Assembly (NCBI GenBank): GCA_009377865.1
Contig: WHTH01000015.1
Span: 1 to 64,000 of the forward strand
DNA: 64,000 bases
DNA from: Pseudonocardiaceae bacterium
GTDB taxonomy: Bacteria > Actinomycetota > Actinomycetes > Mycobacteriales > Pseudonocardiaceae
Reading direction: 5' to 3'
Positions 26,398-34,626 of the stretch are shown here, one piece after another. The notes under the pieces were generated by a model. That model searched no databases and had not been told where the DNA came from. It saw only the letters and a list, made by a program, of their open reading frames with translations. How positions within the stretch are numbered: the first letter of the stretch is position 1; each line of letters starts with the position of its first letter. The position numbers were made by a program, and so were the translations under genes.

Positions 26398-28782
26398 ATG
26401 GCGCAGGCGCTTGACGAGATCAAGATCGGCGGATTGGGCTCGAGCCGCAAGCGGGTCGAGGACGACCGCTTCCTCCGAGGCGTGGGCAACTACACCGATG
26501 ACTTCAAGCTGACCGGCATGCTGCACATGGAGATCCTCCGCAGCCCTGTCGCCCACGCGCGGATCAAGTCGATCAACACGGCCAAGGCGTGGCAGATCCC
26601 CGGTGTGCATCTCGTGCTCACCGGTGAGATGGCCGCCCAGCACAACCTTGCGTGGATGCCGACGCTGTCCTACGACACGCAGCCGGTGCTCGCGACCGAC
26701 AAGGTGCGCTACCAGGGCCAGGAGATCGCCTGTGTGGTCGCCGACGACCCATACATCGCCAAGGACGGCTGCGAGGCCATCGAGGTCGAGTACGAGCCGC
26801 TGCCCGCGATCGTCAGTCCGCAGCAGGCCGTTGCGGCGGACGCGCCGTTGATCCGCGACGACAAGGAAGGGCAGAACGACAACATCTGCTACCGCTGGGA
26901 GGTCGGTGACAGAGAAGGTACCGAGCGAGCCTTCGCCCAGGCGGACATGGTCTCGTCGCTGTCGCTGCACTACCCGAGGTCGCACCCGTCGCCGATCGAG
27001 TGCTGCGGGTCCATCGCGGACTACAACCCCGCGACGACGAAGCTGACCGTGTACATGACCACCCAGGCGCCGCACATCATCCGGACGGCGGTGGCGCTCG
27101 TGGCCGAGCTGCCCGAGCACATGATCCGGATCATCTCGCCGGACATCGGTGGCGGGTTCGGTAACAAGGTTCCGGTCTACCCGGGATACGTGGCGTCGAT
27201 CCTGTGCTCGATCCTGCTCGCGCGACCGGTCAAGTGGATCGAGGACAAGTCCGGCAACCTCATCTCCACCCATTACGCGCGCGACATGTACATCCGGGGT
27301 GAGCTCGCCCTCCGCAAGGACGGTAAGATCCTCGCCACGCGCATCCACGCCGACACCGACAACGGTTCCTCCTTCTCCGACGCCCAGCCCAGCAAGTTCA
27401 AGATCGGGCTGTTCCACTCCGCGTTCGGTTGCTACGACATTCCGTACGGCTACCAGACGGCCCAGGGCCACTACACCAACAAGGCGCCGGGGGGTGTGGC
27501 GTACCGGTGCTCGTTCCGCATCACCGAGGCGATGTTCTTCCAGGAACGGATGATCCATGCTGCTGCCGACGACCTCGGCATGGACCAGGCTCAATTCCGC
27601 CGGGTCAACCTCGTCAAGGACGACCAGTTCCCGTATCGCACCCCCTTCGGCTTCCTGCTCGACTCGGGGCAGTACGAGAAGTGTCTGGACGTCGGGCTCG
27701 ACGCTATCGGCTACGACGAATTCCTCCGCGAGAAGGAGCAGGCCCGGTCCCGGGGCCGGCGGCTCGGCATCGGCATCTCCACGATGAGCGAGCCACTCGG
27801 AGCGGGCAACAGCCGCGAGTACGACATCCTGGGCATCAAGATGTTCGACGCCGCGGAGCTGCGGGTACACCCGAGCGGCAAGGCCATCCTGAAGATCGGG
27901 GCGAAGACCCAGGGACAGGGTCACGAGACGACGTTCGCGCAGATCGTCACCCACGAGCTCGGGATCCCGGCCGCCGACATCCTCGTCGAGCACGGAGACA
28001 CCGACCACACGCCGTTCGGCATGGGGACCTACGCCTCCCGCAGCACGCCGGTCGCAGGAGCCGCCACGGCCATGGTCTCACGCAAGATCCGCGCGAAGGC
28101 CAGGAAGCTTGCGGCGCACCTTCTCGAGGTGTCGGAGGAGGACGTCGAGTGGGAGCTGGGTCGCTTCTACGTGCGGGGCGCTCATGACCGCGGTGTGACC
28201 ATCCAGGACTGCTCGATGGCCGCCTACACCAACATGCCCGACGGCCTCGAGCCAGGGCTGGAGAACAACGCCTACTACGACCCCCCGAACCTCACGTGGC
28301 CGTTCGCGGCCTACATCGTGACGGTCGAGGTCGACCCGGAGACGGGTGTGTGGGACGTGCTCCGAATGGTGGCCGTCGATGACTGTGGTGTCCGCATCAA
28401 CCCCATGATCGTCGAAGGTCAGATCATGGGCGGGATGACCGAGGCCTATGCCATGGCAAACATGCAGTTCATGACCTACGACGCCGAAGGTAACTGCGTC
28501 GGGTCGAACTACATGGACTACCTGTTGCCGACCGCATGGGAGACACCCGGCTTCGAGCTGCACGAGGTCGTGACTGCGTCGCCACATCACCCCATCGGCG
28601 CCAAGGGCGTCGGAGAGTGCGCCTGCGTCGGCGGGCCGGCCGCATTCGTCAACGCCGTGCTGAATGCCATCGACGACACCGGGGTGCGCAACATCGACAT
28701 GCCGTTGCTGCCTGACCGGGTGTGGGAGGCCATCCAATACAAGCACGACATCTCTGGTGCACCTCCGGTCAAGACCGGCTGA
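26398..28782 (+). CDS. coxL: Aerobic CO dehydrogenase, molybdenum large subunit, form I
   Basis: A 794-residue catalytic subunit. The loop AYRCSFR lies at residues 368-374, with Cys371 as the expected ligand of the Cu-S-Mo centre; this motif distinguishes true (form I) CO dehydrogenases from form II and from other molybdenum hydroxylases. The molybdenum-contacting glutamate is in GVGECACVGG (Glu740). GGGFGNK and the QGQGHETTFAQI cofactor loop are also present. Length matches the family and no frameshift is seen. Together with coxM and coxS this predicts that the organism can oxidise CO, possibly at trace levels. Confidence 0.95.
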   Translation: MAQALDEIKIGGLGSSRKRVEDDRFLRGVGNYTDDFKLTGMLHMEILRSPVAHARIKSINTAKAWQIPGVHLVLTGEMAAQHNLAWMPTLSYDTQPVLATDKVRYQGQEIACVVADDPYIAKDGCEAIEVEYEPLPAIVSPQQAVAADAPLIRDDKEGQNDNICYRWEVGDREGTERAFAQADMVSSLSLHYPRSHPSPIECCGSIADYNPATTKLTVYMTTQAPHIIRTAVALVAELPEHMIRIISPDIGGGFGNKVPVYPGYVASILCSILLARPVKWIEDKSGNLISTHYARDMYIRGELALRKDGKILATRIHADTDNGSSFSDAQPSKFKIGLFHSAFGCYDIPYGYQTAQGHYTNKAPGGVAYRCSFRITEAMFFQERMIHAAADDLGMDQAQFRRVNLVKDDQFPYRTPFGFLLDSGQYEKCLDVGLDAIGYDEFLREKEQARSRGRRLGIGISTMSEPLGAGNSREYDILGIKMFDAAELRVHPSGKAILKIGAKTQGQGHETTFAQIVTHELGIPAADILVEHGDTDHTPFGMGTYASRSTPVAGAATAMVSRKIRAKARKLAAHLLEVSEEDVEWELGRFYVRGAHDRGVTIQDCSMAAYTNMPDGLEPGLENNAYYDPPNLTWPFAAYIVTVEVDPETGVWDVLRMVAVDDCGVRINPMIVEGQIMGGMTEAYAMANMQFMTYDAEGNCVGSNYMDYLLPTAWETPGFELHEVVTASPHHPIGAKGVGECACVGGPAAFVNAVLNAIDDTGVRNIDMPLLPDRVWEAIQYKHDISGAPPVKTG

Positions 28783-28797
28783 AGACGGATCAGTCCG

Positions 28798-29790
28798 ATG
28801 ACCATGGATGGGTGGGATGTCCTCGAACACGCTCGCGAGCTGTCGCAGCGTGGCGAGGCCTTCGCGCTGGCGACCGTCGTGTGGCGGCGTGGCCCGTCCT
28901 CGGCTAAGCAGGGCTGCCGAGCCATCGTCACCCCTGCGGGTGCGGTGTACGGCTGGATCGGCGGCGCCTGCGCGGAGCCCACTGTCGTCCGTGAGGCGCG
29001 GCACGCCCTGGCCGAGGGCGTGCCGCGCCTTGTGTTCCTCGGGACACCCGACGAAGTCGCGTCGGTGTCTCGCGACGGGATGACATCGGTACCGATGTCG
29101 TGCCAGAGTGAGGGAGCACTGGAGGTCTACATCGAACCTGCGGAACCCAGCCCTCATCTCGTTGTCGTGGGACGCTCGCCGATGGCCGAGACCCTCGTTG
29201 TGCTGGCGCAGGGCATCGGATGGCGCACCGTGCTGGTGGATCTTGACGGGTCGTCACGAGAGGACCATCCCAGCGCCGCCGCGGTCGTCAACGGTCTCGA
29301 TCTCGAAGCGGCGGGTGTGCACCAGCGGTCACTCGTCGTGGTGGCCACACAGGGTCACCATGACGAGGAGGCCGTGGAATGGGCGCTGGCGGCGGGACCG
29401 GCTTACGTGGGTCTCGTGGGCTCCCGCAAGCGCGGCGCCTCGGTGCTCGACTTCGTGCGGGAGCGGGGCATCTCCGGTGAGGCTCTCGAGCGCGTGCACC
29501 TACCGGCCGGGCTCGACCTGGGGAAGATCTCGCACCGGGAGATCGCCGTCGCGATCCTCGCGGAGCTCGTGCAGCTGCGGGCCGCCGGCGCGCTGGCCGA
29601 CGGGATGTCGGCGGAGATCCCCGAGGTAGCGGAGGCGACGGATCCTGTCTGCGGCATGACGGTGGAGATCCGTACCGCTCGCCATACCACCGATCATGAG
29701 GGTCTCACCTACTACTTCTGCTGTCCTGGATGCCGCAAGTTGTTCGAGGACGACCCTGCCGCCTATACCGCGTCCGGGGTGAGGTCATGA
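28798..29790 (+). CDS. XdhC/CoxF-type molybdenum cofactor maturation protein fused to a YHS domain
   Basis: A 330-residue protein beginning 15 bp after coxL. Residues 1-260 are an XdhC/CoxF protein: N-terminal ATVVWRRGPSSAKQGCRAIVT and GWIGGACAEPTVV, then a Rossmann part with LVVVGRSPMAETLVVLA and YVGLVGSRKRGASVLDF. Residues about 282-325 form a YHS domain (DPVCGMTVEI, YYFCCPGCRKLFEDDPAAY), known to bind metals. XdhC-type proteins bind and sulfurate molybdenum cofactor; in CODH the YHS part might help handle copper or sulfur for the Cu-S-Mo centre, which is inference. Confidence 0.88.
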   Translation: MTMDGWDVLEHARELSQRGEAFALATVVWRRGPSSAKQGCRAIVTPAGAVYGWIGGACAEPTVVREARHALAEGVPRLVFLGTPDEVASVSRDGMTSVPMSCQSEGALEVYIEPAEPSPHLVVVGRSPMAETLVVLAQGIGWRTVLVDLDGSSREDHPSAAAVVNGLDLEAAGVHQRSLVVVATQGHHDEEAVEWALAAGPAYVGLVGSRKRGASVLDFVRERGISGEALERVHLPAGLDLGKISHREIAVAILAELVQLRAAGALADGMSAEIPEVAEATDPVCGMTVEIRTARHTTDHEGLTYYFCCPGCRKLFEDDPAAYTASGVRS

Positions 29791-29833
29791 ACCGCACCAG
29801 CGGATACTGTCAGCTGCTGAGGAGTGTGAAGCG

Positions 29834-30406
29834 TTGCTGATCGAGAACGACATCGAGGTCGCCGCCCCGGTGGACCAGGTGTGGAACTACATGCTCGACG
29901 TTCCACGTATGGCGCCCTGTATCCCAGGGGCCGAGATCACGGAGAATCTCGGCGGCGATAAGTACAAAGGCAAGGTCACCACAAAGATGGGGCCGGTGAC
30001 GCTGCGCTTCCTGGGCGACGCGGAGATAGTGGAGCAGGACCAGAGCGGCAAACGGATCGTGATGAAGGCGGCCGGGTCCGAGGAGAAGGGCAAGGGCCAG
30101 GCCAACATGACCATGACCACGACGCTGAAGTCCTCGGGCACCGGTACCAAGATCAACGTCACGCAGGATCTCGACCTATCGGGCGCCGCCGCCCAGTACG
30201 GCAGAGGCATGATCGAGGACGTCACGAGCACCCTGATGAAGAGCTTCGCGGGCTGTATCCAGGAGGACGTCGGCAGGGCGAGCCGGGGCGAGGCCCGCGC
30301 GGATGGCAGTACCGCAAAACCGATGAGCGGTTTCAGCATCGGCATGCAGTCGATGATGACGGCTCTCAAGCGGTTCTTCCGCCGGCTGTTCGGGGGCGGC
30401 GCGTGA
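29834..30406 (+). CDS. coxG: CoxG, SRPBCC-fold CO dehydrogenase accessory protein
   Basis: A 190-residue protein. The first 150 residues are a START/SRPBCC-fold domain typical of CoxG (IEVAAPVDQVWNYMLDVPRMA, PCIPGAEITE, DLDLSGAAAQYGRGMI). The tail is positively charged (LKRFFRRLFGG), suited to contact membrane lipid. CoxG proteins help bring CODH to the membrane and its quinone acceptor. The start TTG at 29834 is chosen because GAGGAG lies 9 nt upstream and the N-terminus then matches the family. Confidence 0.85.
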   Translation: MLIENDIEVAAPVDQVWNYMLDVPRMAPCIPGAEITENLGGDKYKGKVTTKMGPVTLRFLGDAEIVEQDQSGKRIVMKAAGSEEKGKGQANMTMTTTLKSSGTGTKINVTQDLDLSGAAAQYGRGMIEDVTSTLMKSFAGCIQEDVGRASRGEARADGSTAKPMSGFSIGMQSMMTALKRFFRRLFGGGA

Positions 30407-30440
30407 GGAAGGTCCCGGTAGACCTGACAGCGAGAGGAGA

Positions 30441-30707
30441 GTGCAGAACATGCTGCTGTGGTGGATAGGCAATGCCATCATGCTCTTCGTGGTGTTACCC
30501 GTGGTTCTGGTGTTGTTGAACCGTATACTCGCACCGGTAGAGCGAATCAAGAAGACGACGGACGAAATCTTGGCGCACGGCGCCGTCCTGACCGGCCATC
30601 TCGACAACGTGCCGGAACTGCTGGCCAAGACCGACGAGACCGTGCATGAAGTCGCCGTCGGTGCGACGCGCTACGTGAAGCGTGTCGGAGCCCTACTGGA
30701 TGGTTGA
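30441..30707 (+). CDS. Small single-pass membrane protein of the cox operon (1 of 5)
   Basis: An 88-residue protein: one N-terminal membrane helix (IGNAIMLFVVLPVVLVLLNR) and a cytosolic amphipathic helical segment (PVERIKKTTDEILAHGAVL, ending TRYVKRVGALLDG). The start is GTG at 30441 or ATG at 30450, with GAGAGGAG upstream. It follows coxG by 34 bp. The topology (one helix then a long cytosolic helix) recurs in four further genes downstream. Function is unknown; anchoring or electron transfer for CODH is suggested by context only. Confidence 0.75.
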   Translation: MQNMLLWWIGNAIMLFVVLPVVLVLLNRILAPVERIKKTTDEILAHGAVLTGHLDNVPELLAKTDETVHEVAVGATRYVKRVGALLDG

Positions 30708-30749
30708 TATGGGTCGACCTGATCACACGACCGATGAAAGGAGGAGATC

Positions 30750-30977
30750 ATGCCCCCAGCCGCATGGGCGACACTGCTGATCTCGGCACTGATCATTGCT
30801 GTCACCGGTTTGGCCCTGCTACGGGTGATCCTCATGCTGCAGCACGTCAGCTTCACCCTCGGCACGGTTATCGTGGGTGTCCGCGCGATCGCCCATCAGA
30901 CCCGGGCCGTACCACCGGCCATCGAGTCGGTGAACGCGAACCTCGCCCCGGTGAGGTCCGCGGCGGAACAGGTGTAG
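30750..30977 (+). CDS. Small single-pass membrane protein of the cox operon (2 of 5)
   Basis: A 75-residue protein with one membrane helix (WATLLISALIIAVTGLALLR) then an amphipathic segment (HQTRAVPPAIESVNANLAPV). AAGGAGG lies 7 nt before the ATG, a very strong ribosome site. The C-terminus ends abruptly in RSAAEQV and could be shortened. It has the same topology as the other small proteins in this operon. Confidence 0.75.
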   Translation: MPPAAWATLLISALIIAVTGLALLRVILMLQHVSFTLGTVIVGVRAIAHQTRAVPPAIESVNANLAPVRSAAEQV

Positions 30978-31044
30978 AAACGCCACGTGCAAGTGGCAGC
31001 GATGTGCCCGATGGGCGGGTCGACCGTGGAAGGGAGCCGCAGGA

Positions 31045-31220
31045 TGCAGCGGTTTTATTGAAGGGGCGACGCAGGAGCCGAGTGCGACGCGGAGTTCACT
31101 GCCACCAGCAGGGAGGATCTGATGCGTCAGATTCGTCAGCACGTGGTGGAGGATCACGGGGTCGAGAATCCTAGCCAGACGGTTCTCGACTTCATTGCGT
31201 CGACCACGCGAGAAGACTGA
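31045..31220 (+). pseudogene. Broken DUF1059 copy
   Basis: The ATG at 31045 begins MQRFY, then meets a TGA at 31060. A missing base near 31078 shifts the frame, after which QCDAEFTATSREDLMRQIRQH and VLDFIASTTRED read clearly to a TGA at 31218. It is a sibling of the intact DUF1059 gene 150 bp downstream (shared CD..., then DLMR.I.QHV..., then T.L...AST). Both a stop and an indel are needed to explain it. Confidence 0.7.
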
Positions 31221-31367
31221 GGATCCGCTCGGCTCGGTGAGCCGAGACCAACGCAACAGTAGAACAGGTTTGACCAGCCGGTTCCCGCACCGATCGGTGC
31301 GCGACCGGAGCCGAGAACGAGGGTCGGGAGTGCCGTCCATCGTCGGCGCACGGACAGGAGAGCGGAC

Positions 31368-31553
31368 ATGCAGGAGTTTCGTTGCGACAGTCCAGTGTGT
31401 GACAGCCACTTGACCGCATCGGACAAGAACGATCTGATGCGCAAGATCGAGCAGCACGTCAAGGATGTACACAAGGTCGAAAAGCCGACCCAGACGATTC
31501 TGAGCTACCTCGCCTCCACGGTGACCGAGGGATCGGGCGCGACGCGGCGATGA
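31368..31553 (+). CDS. DUF1059 small protein, 61 aa
   Basis: A 61-residue protein with the DUF1059 pattern: MQEFRCDSPVCDSHLTAS with two cysteines, then DLMRKIEQHVKDVHKVEKP, where His residues may complete a metal site. The ATG follows CAGGAGAG. Family members are predicted small metal-binding proteins of unknown role. A broken paralogue lies just upstream. Confidence 0.8.
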   Translation: MQEFRCDSPVCDSHLTASDKNDLMRKIEQHVKDVHKVEKPTQTILSYLASTVTEGSGATRR

Positions 31554-31599
31554 TGAAGCCGCAACGACAAGTAGCTACTGACGAGAGGAGGGCTGCTGG

Positions 31600-31881
31600 A
31601 TGACAATTCTTGCGCAGTCTGCGGCCGCGGAGCCGGACTTCTTCGGCTGGAACCTGGGGTTCGTCATCGGCATCGTGGTCGTGATGGTGGTGGTGGCTCT
31701 GGTCGCTCCGATCCTGGGGCTAGCAGGGCGAATCGGCAAGCAGGCGCCCATGATCAACGAGGCCCTGCAGCGCGCGCAACGTGACACCGCTGCGCTGGCG
31801 GAGCTTCGCACGACGATCGACCACGCGACAGTGATCATCGGAGGATTGCAACGGGGCCGCTCGCGGCTCGGAGGAGGTTAA
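31600..31881 (+). CDS. Small single-pass membrane protein of the cox operon (3 of 5)
   Basis: A 93-residue protein with a hydrophobic helix (FVIGIVVVMVVVALVAPIL) after a 20-residue N-terminal part, then a charged helical tail (PMINEALQRAQRDTAALAELR). GAGAGGAGGG lies upstream of the ATG. It is 2 bp from the next small gene, so the two are almost certainly co-translated. Function unknown. Confidence 0.75.
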   Translation: MTILAQSAAAEPDFFGWNLGFVIGIVVVMVVVALVAPILGLAGRIGKQAPMINEALQRAQRDTAALAELRTTIDHATVIIGGLQRGRSRLGGG

Positions 31882-31883
31882 TC

Positions 31884-32174
31884 ATGCCGCCGCAGGAAAT
31901 CACCTATTGGTGGGTGGTTCTGGGTTTCGGCTTCGTCGTCGTTCTTGTGGTCATCCTGCTGTTGAGCCTACTGGTGTCGCTGGTCAAGGTCATTGACCGC
32001 GGCGTGGTGGAGGTCCGCGACACGCTGCGCGCTGTCAAGGCGAACACGGCGAACACGGTCCTCATCCCGCAGACAGCTGACGGGGTCGATGCTGTGCTTG
32101 CCGAGGGCTTGCAGCACCACCTGTTCTTGGGTCGGGTGCTGTCTGGTGCCGGAACCCCGATCGGGAAGGAGTAG
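31884..32174 (+). CDS. Small single-pass membrane protein of the cox operon (4 of 5)
   Basis: A 96-residue protein with one long membrane helix (VVLGFGFVVVLVVILLLSLL) and a cytosolic tail with VKVIDRGVVEVRDTLRAVK, then LQHHLFLGRVLSGAG. The ATG follows GGAGG with 6-nt spacing. It is 2 bp before the fifth small gene. Function unknown. Confidence 0.78.
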   Translation: MPPQEITYWWVVLGFGFVVVLVVILLLSLLVSLVKVIDRGVVEVRDTLRAVKANTANTVLIPQTADGVDAVLAEGLQHHLFLGRVLSGAGTPIGKE

Positions 32175-32176
32175 AG

Positions 32177-32542
32177 GTGTCGTTACTCGTCGTGCTGACG
32201 GTCGCCCTCATCACGCTGCTCATCGCAGTGCTGGCGATCTACCTCTTCTGGGTCGGGGTGCTGCTCAAGCGCGTTGCGGACAATCTCGATGACTGTTGCG
32301 AGAGCGTCCAGACCATCGAGGGTCATGCGGAGCTGATCATCCCCGGGATCGAGCACATCAACCGGAGCGGTGGGATCGTGGCTGGCGCGCTGCCGCTGCT
32401 GTACGGCCATGCCGAGCGGATCCAAGCCAAGCTCGCGCCCGCACCACAGGCGCCGGCGAACGGCGGCTCCGCGGCTCGGGCGTCCAGCCGTCGGCGGTCG
32501 CGGCTGGCAGAGGCAGTGGGATTCGAGCCCCCTAACCAGTAG
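32177..32542 (+). CDS. Small single-pass membrane protein of the cox operon (5 of 5)
   Basis: A 121-residue protein, GTG start at 32177 after AAGGAG. One membrane helix (VVLTVALITLLIAVLAIYLF) is followed by a helical segment (KRVADNLDDCCESVQTIEGH) with a Cys-Cys pair and an Arg-rich, probably disordered tail. It is the last gene of the plus-strand cox run and is followed by a long hairpin. Function unknown. Confidence 0.75.
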   Translation: MSLLVVLTVALITLLIAVLAIYLFWVGVLLKRVADNLDDCCESVQTIEGHAELIIPGIEHINRSGGIVAGALPLLYGHAERIQAKLAPAPQAPANGGSAARASSRRRSRLAEAVGFEPPNQ

Positions 32543-32608
32543 TCCCATGGCCGGGGAGGCGATGCGTGATGGGCAGGTACGGGCGCTCCTCCTCCGCTTT
32601 TCCGGACG

Positions 32609-32649
32609 GCTGCTGTAGCGGCTGCTGCCGCAGCAACCGCTACAGCGGC
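32609..32649. terminator. Bidirectional terminator between the convergent cox gene runs
   Basis: TGTAGCGG (32614-32621) pairs with CCGCTACA (32637-32644). Inside, TGCTG/CAGCA pair around a CCG loop; outside, the stem extends about five more pairs. The hairpin overlaps the stop codon of the minus-strand gene at 32640 and lies 67 bp after the last plus-strand small gene. Confidence 0.8.
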
Positions 32650-33080
32650 TGCTCGTCGGGTCCCCGAGGGGCGAGCGATGTCGTGTCCGCCGACGAGTAG
32701 TCGCCGATCCACTCGTCCTTCCACGCCTTGTCGTATTTCTCCTCATTGCAGTGTGGGTCGTAGATCGCCATCAGCTCCTGGGCGATCATCTCCCGATGCC
32801 CCTGCGTACCACCCGGAACCTCGAAGGTGCAGATATAGACCTTCCACTTCGAGCCGGCGCGCTGCAGCCAGCAATGAGCCCGCGGATGTTTGAAGGGGAA
32901 CCCCTCGGTGGTGAGGTCCTCGGAGTGCCCGACGTAGATGACCGCGTAGTTCTCGGGCTTGGTCTCAGGTTCGGGTTTGTAGACAATGACGAAGACCGCC
33001 GGCTTGCTCGGTGGCGTCCAACCGCCGAGGACCATTGGCCCGTCGAACGAGTAGCCTGCCAGCGTTCCGAGACGGATCAT
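32640..33080 (-). CDS. Conserved protein, possible GIY-YIG-like fold
   Basis: A 146-residue protein, last gene of the minus-strand cox accessory run. VFVIVYKP, YAVIYVGHSEDL, a Trp/Arg-rich middle, HREMIAQELMAIYDPHCNEEK and KDEWIGDY follow the order of a GIY-YIG-type domain (two strands, basic helix, Glu helix, closing PxCN), but the classical GIY/YIG tyrosines are only partly kept. It could be a nuclease-like or non-catalytic protein. Its role beside coxD/coxE is unknown. Confidence 0.7.
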   Translation of the reverse strand: MIRLGTLAGYSFDGPMVLGGWTPPSKPAVFVIVYKPEPETKPENYAVIYVGHSEDLTTEGFPFKHPRAHCWLQRAGSKWKVYICTFEVPGGTQGHREMIAQELMAIYDPHCNEEKYDKAWKDEWIGDYSSADTTSLAPRGPDEQPL

Positions 33081-33162
33081 GTCCAGCCACCAGCCTTCAT
33101 CGGTGTCGATTGTCCATTATTCCTGAGGCACTGATCGAGTTCGCCGACCCGGAGGGGGTCAG

Positions 33163-33438
33163 TCAGTCGTCCTCGTCCTCGCTGATGGCCTCGGTCCGGA
33201 CGATCGGGAAGACCGGAAGGCCCGCCTTCGCGACGGCTTGGGCGAACTCCTCCTTGCCCTTGGCGATCGCCTCGTCTCGGGAGTCTGCGAACACCACGAC
33301 CTGCGCCCCATAGCGGTTCGTGCCGATTCCGGTGGCGATACCGCCACAAGGGGCGACCGCGTCGGCGAGCTCTAGCACCTCGTCGTGTTCCATCTCGCGA
33401 TCCCCGGCGGTCTCGATCCCGACACTCCATCTGATCAT
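33163..33438 (-). CDS. Hypothetical small acidic protein in the coxDE run
   Basis: A 91-residue protein, start MIRWSVGIETAGDREMEHDE, with a compact alpha/beta core (GIATGIGTNRYGAQVVVFADS, then DEAIAKGKEEFAQAVAKAG) and an acidic C-terminus. There is no signal or membrane segment. It lies 15 bp after coxE, so it is likely co-transcribed. I do not recognise the family. Confidence 0.7.
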   Translation of the reverse strand: MIRWSVGIETAGDREMEHDEVLELADAVAPCGGIATGIGTNRYGAQVVVFADSRDEAIAKGKEEFAQAVAKAGLPVFPIVRTEAISEDEDD

Positions 33439-33453
33439 TGCGGTTCATGCCTC

Positions 33454-34599
33454 CTAGCCGAGCTTGGGGAGCAGCTCGGCGAGTTCTTCCAGACTGCTGA
33501 GGTCGTGGCCGGACAGCAGGACGTCAATGTGAGGGTAGGCCACCTTCATGCCCAGCGTCTGCGGCTGGTAGTCCGAGTTGTCGCCTTTATGGGGATTCAT
33601 CCATACGATGTTGTGGCACAGCCGGGACAGCCGATCCATCGCGGTGGCGAGAACTTCCGGATCGCCTCGGTCGAGTCCGTCGGAGCAGATCACGACGATC
33701 CCGCCGCGGCTCATGCCCCTGCGCCCCCAGTTGTGCACGAACGCGTCGATCGAGTCGCCGATGCGGGTTCCCCCCTCCCAGTCGACCACGAGCTTCGCGG
33801 CCTGTTTCAGGGCGGCGTCCGGGCTTCGCGTCTGCAGTGTCTTGGTGATGTGGGTGAGGCGGGTGCCGAAGCAGAACACCTCGACCTTCTGGGACGCGCG
33901 CTGGGACGCGCGCTTGGCCGAGTACGCGAACTGCAGCAGACCTCGGGAGTAGTCGGCCATCGACCCCGAGATGTCGAGGATGAGGATCAGTGGGCGCAGC
34001 TTCACCCGCCGCTGCCGCCAGTACAGGTCGATCATCTCGCCATGCGTGCGCAGCGACTCGCGGATCGTCCGGCGAAGGTCGGGTTTGCGTCCCTTGCCCG
34101 CCGCCTTCGTGCGACGCGTGCGGCGCTTGGGAGGAGCCAGCCGGATACGTTTCATGATGCGCCGCAGCGCCTCGAGCTCCTCGGTGGTGACGCCGGCGAA
34201 GGACTTGTGCTTGAGGCTCTCGACGTTCGACGCCATCAGCCCGAGGTGGGCCTCCTCATCCTCGCGCTCCTCGTCGGAGGGCTCCGTGGCGGGAATCTCG
34301 AACGCCGCCTCAGCTTCGGCAGTGGCCTGCGCCCTGAACTGCAGCAGCTCGTTGACGGGGCTGTCCGACGCCAGGAAGAACGCCCGGAAGACCTCGTCGT
34401 AGACGCGAATGTCGTCGCGGCGACTGACGAGGCACGTCCGTCCGCCCCAGTACAGGTCCACCAGGTCGGTCGGATCCAGCGGGGTCATCGCCTCGCAGTA
34501 CGTCAGGATGTCGCCCGAGCCGATCGCGAGTCCCTCCGCACGAAGCGCGCGGCCGAAATTTGCGAGCACCGACACAAACGCACTGTTACCGCTCGACAT
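33454..34599 (-). CDS. coxE: CoxE, VWA-domain CO dehydrogenase maturation protein
   Basis: A 381-residue protein. The N-terminal half is the helical CoxE-type region with an acidic insert (EPSDEEREDEEAH) and a basic patch (PPKRRTRRTK). The C-terminal half is a von Willebrand A domain with the MIDAS motif DISGSM (Asp209, Ser211, Ser213), a threonine site (WEGGTRIGDS) and ICSDGLDRG. CoxE works with the AAA+ protein CoxD in assembling the Cu-S-Mo centre of CODH. It follows coxD by 27 bp on the same strand. Confidence 0.9.
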   Translation of the reverse strand: MSSGNSAFVSVLANFGRALRAEGLAIGSGDILTYCEAMTPLDPTDLVDLYWGGRTCLVSRRDDIRVYDEVFRAFFLASDSPVNELLQFRAQATAEAEAAFEIPATEPSDEEREDEEAHLGLMASNVESLKHKSFAGVTTEELEALRRIMKRIRLAPPKRRTRRTKAAGKGRKPDLRRTIRESLRTHGEMIDLYWRQRRVKLRPLILILDISGSMADYSRGLLQFAYSAKRASQRASQKVEVFCFGTRLTHITKTLQTRSPDAALKQAAKLVVDWEGGTRIGDSIDAFVHNWGRRGMSRGGIVVICSDGLDRGDPEVLATAMDRLSRLCHNIVWMNPHKGDNSDYQPQTLGMKVAYPHIDVLLSGHDLSSLEELAELLPKLG

Positions 34600-34626
34600 C
34601 GGTGCTAGCCGGATTCACGAGTCGTT

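Noticed and set aside
31060-31062. In-frame TGA in the first DUF1059 copy as a selenocysteine codon
   Set aside because: The sibling has Cys here, which is suggestive, but a separate one-base frameshift follows 16 nt later and no SECIS-like element or selenium genes are visible. A pseudogene is simpler.
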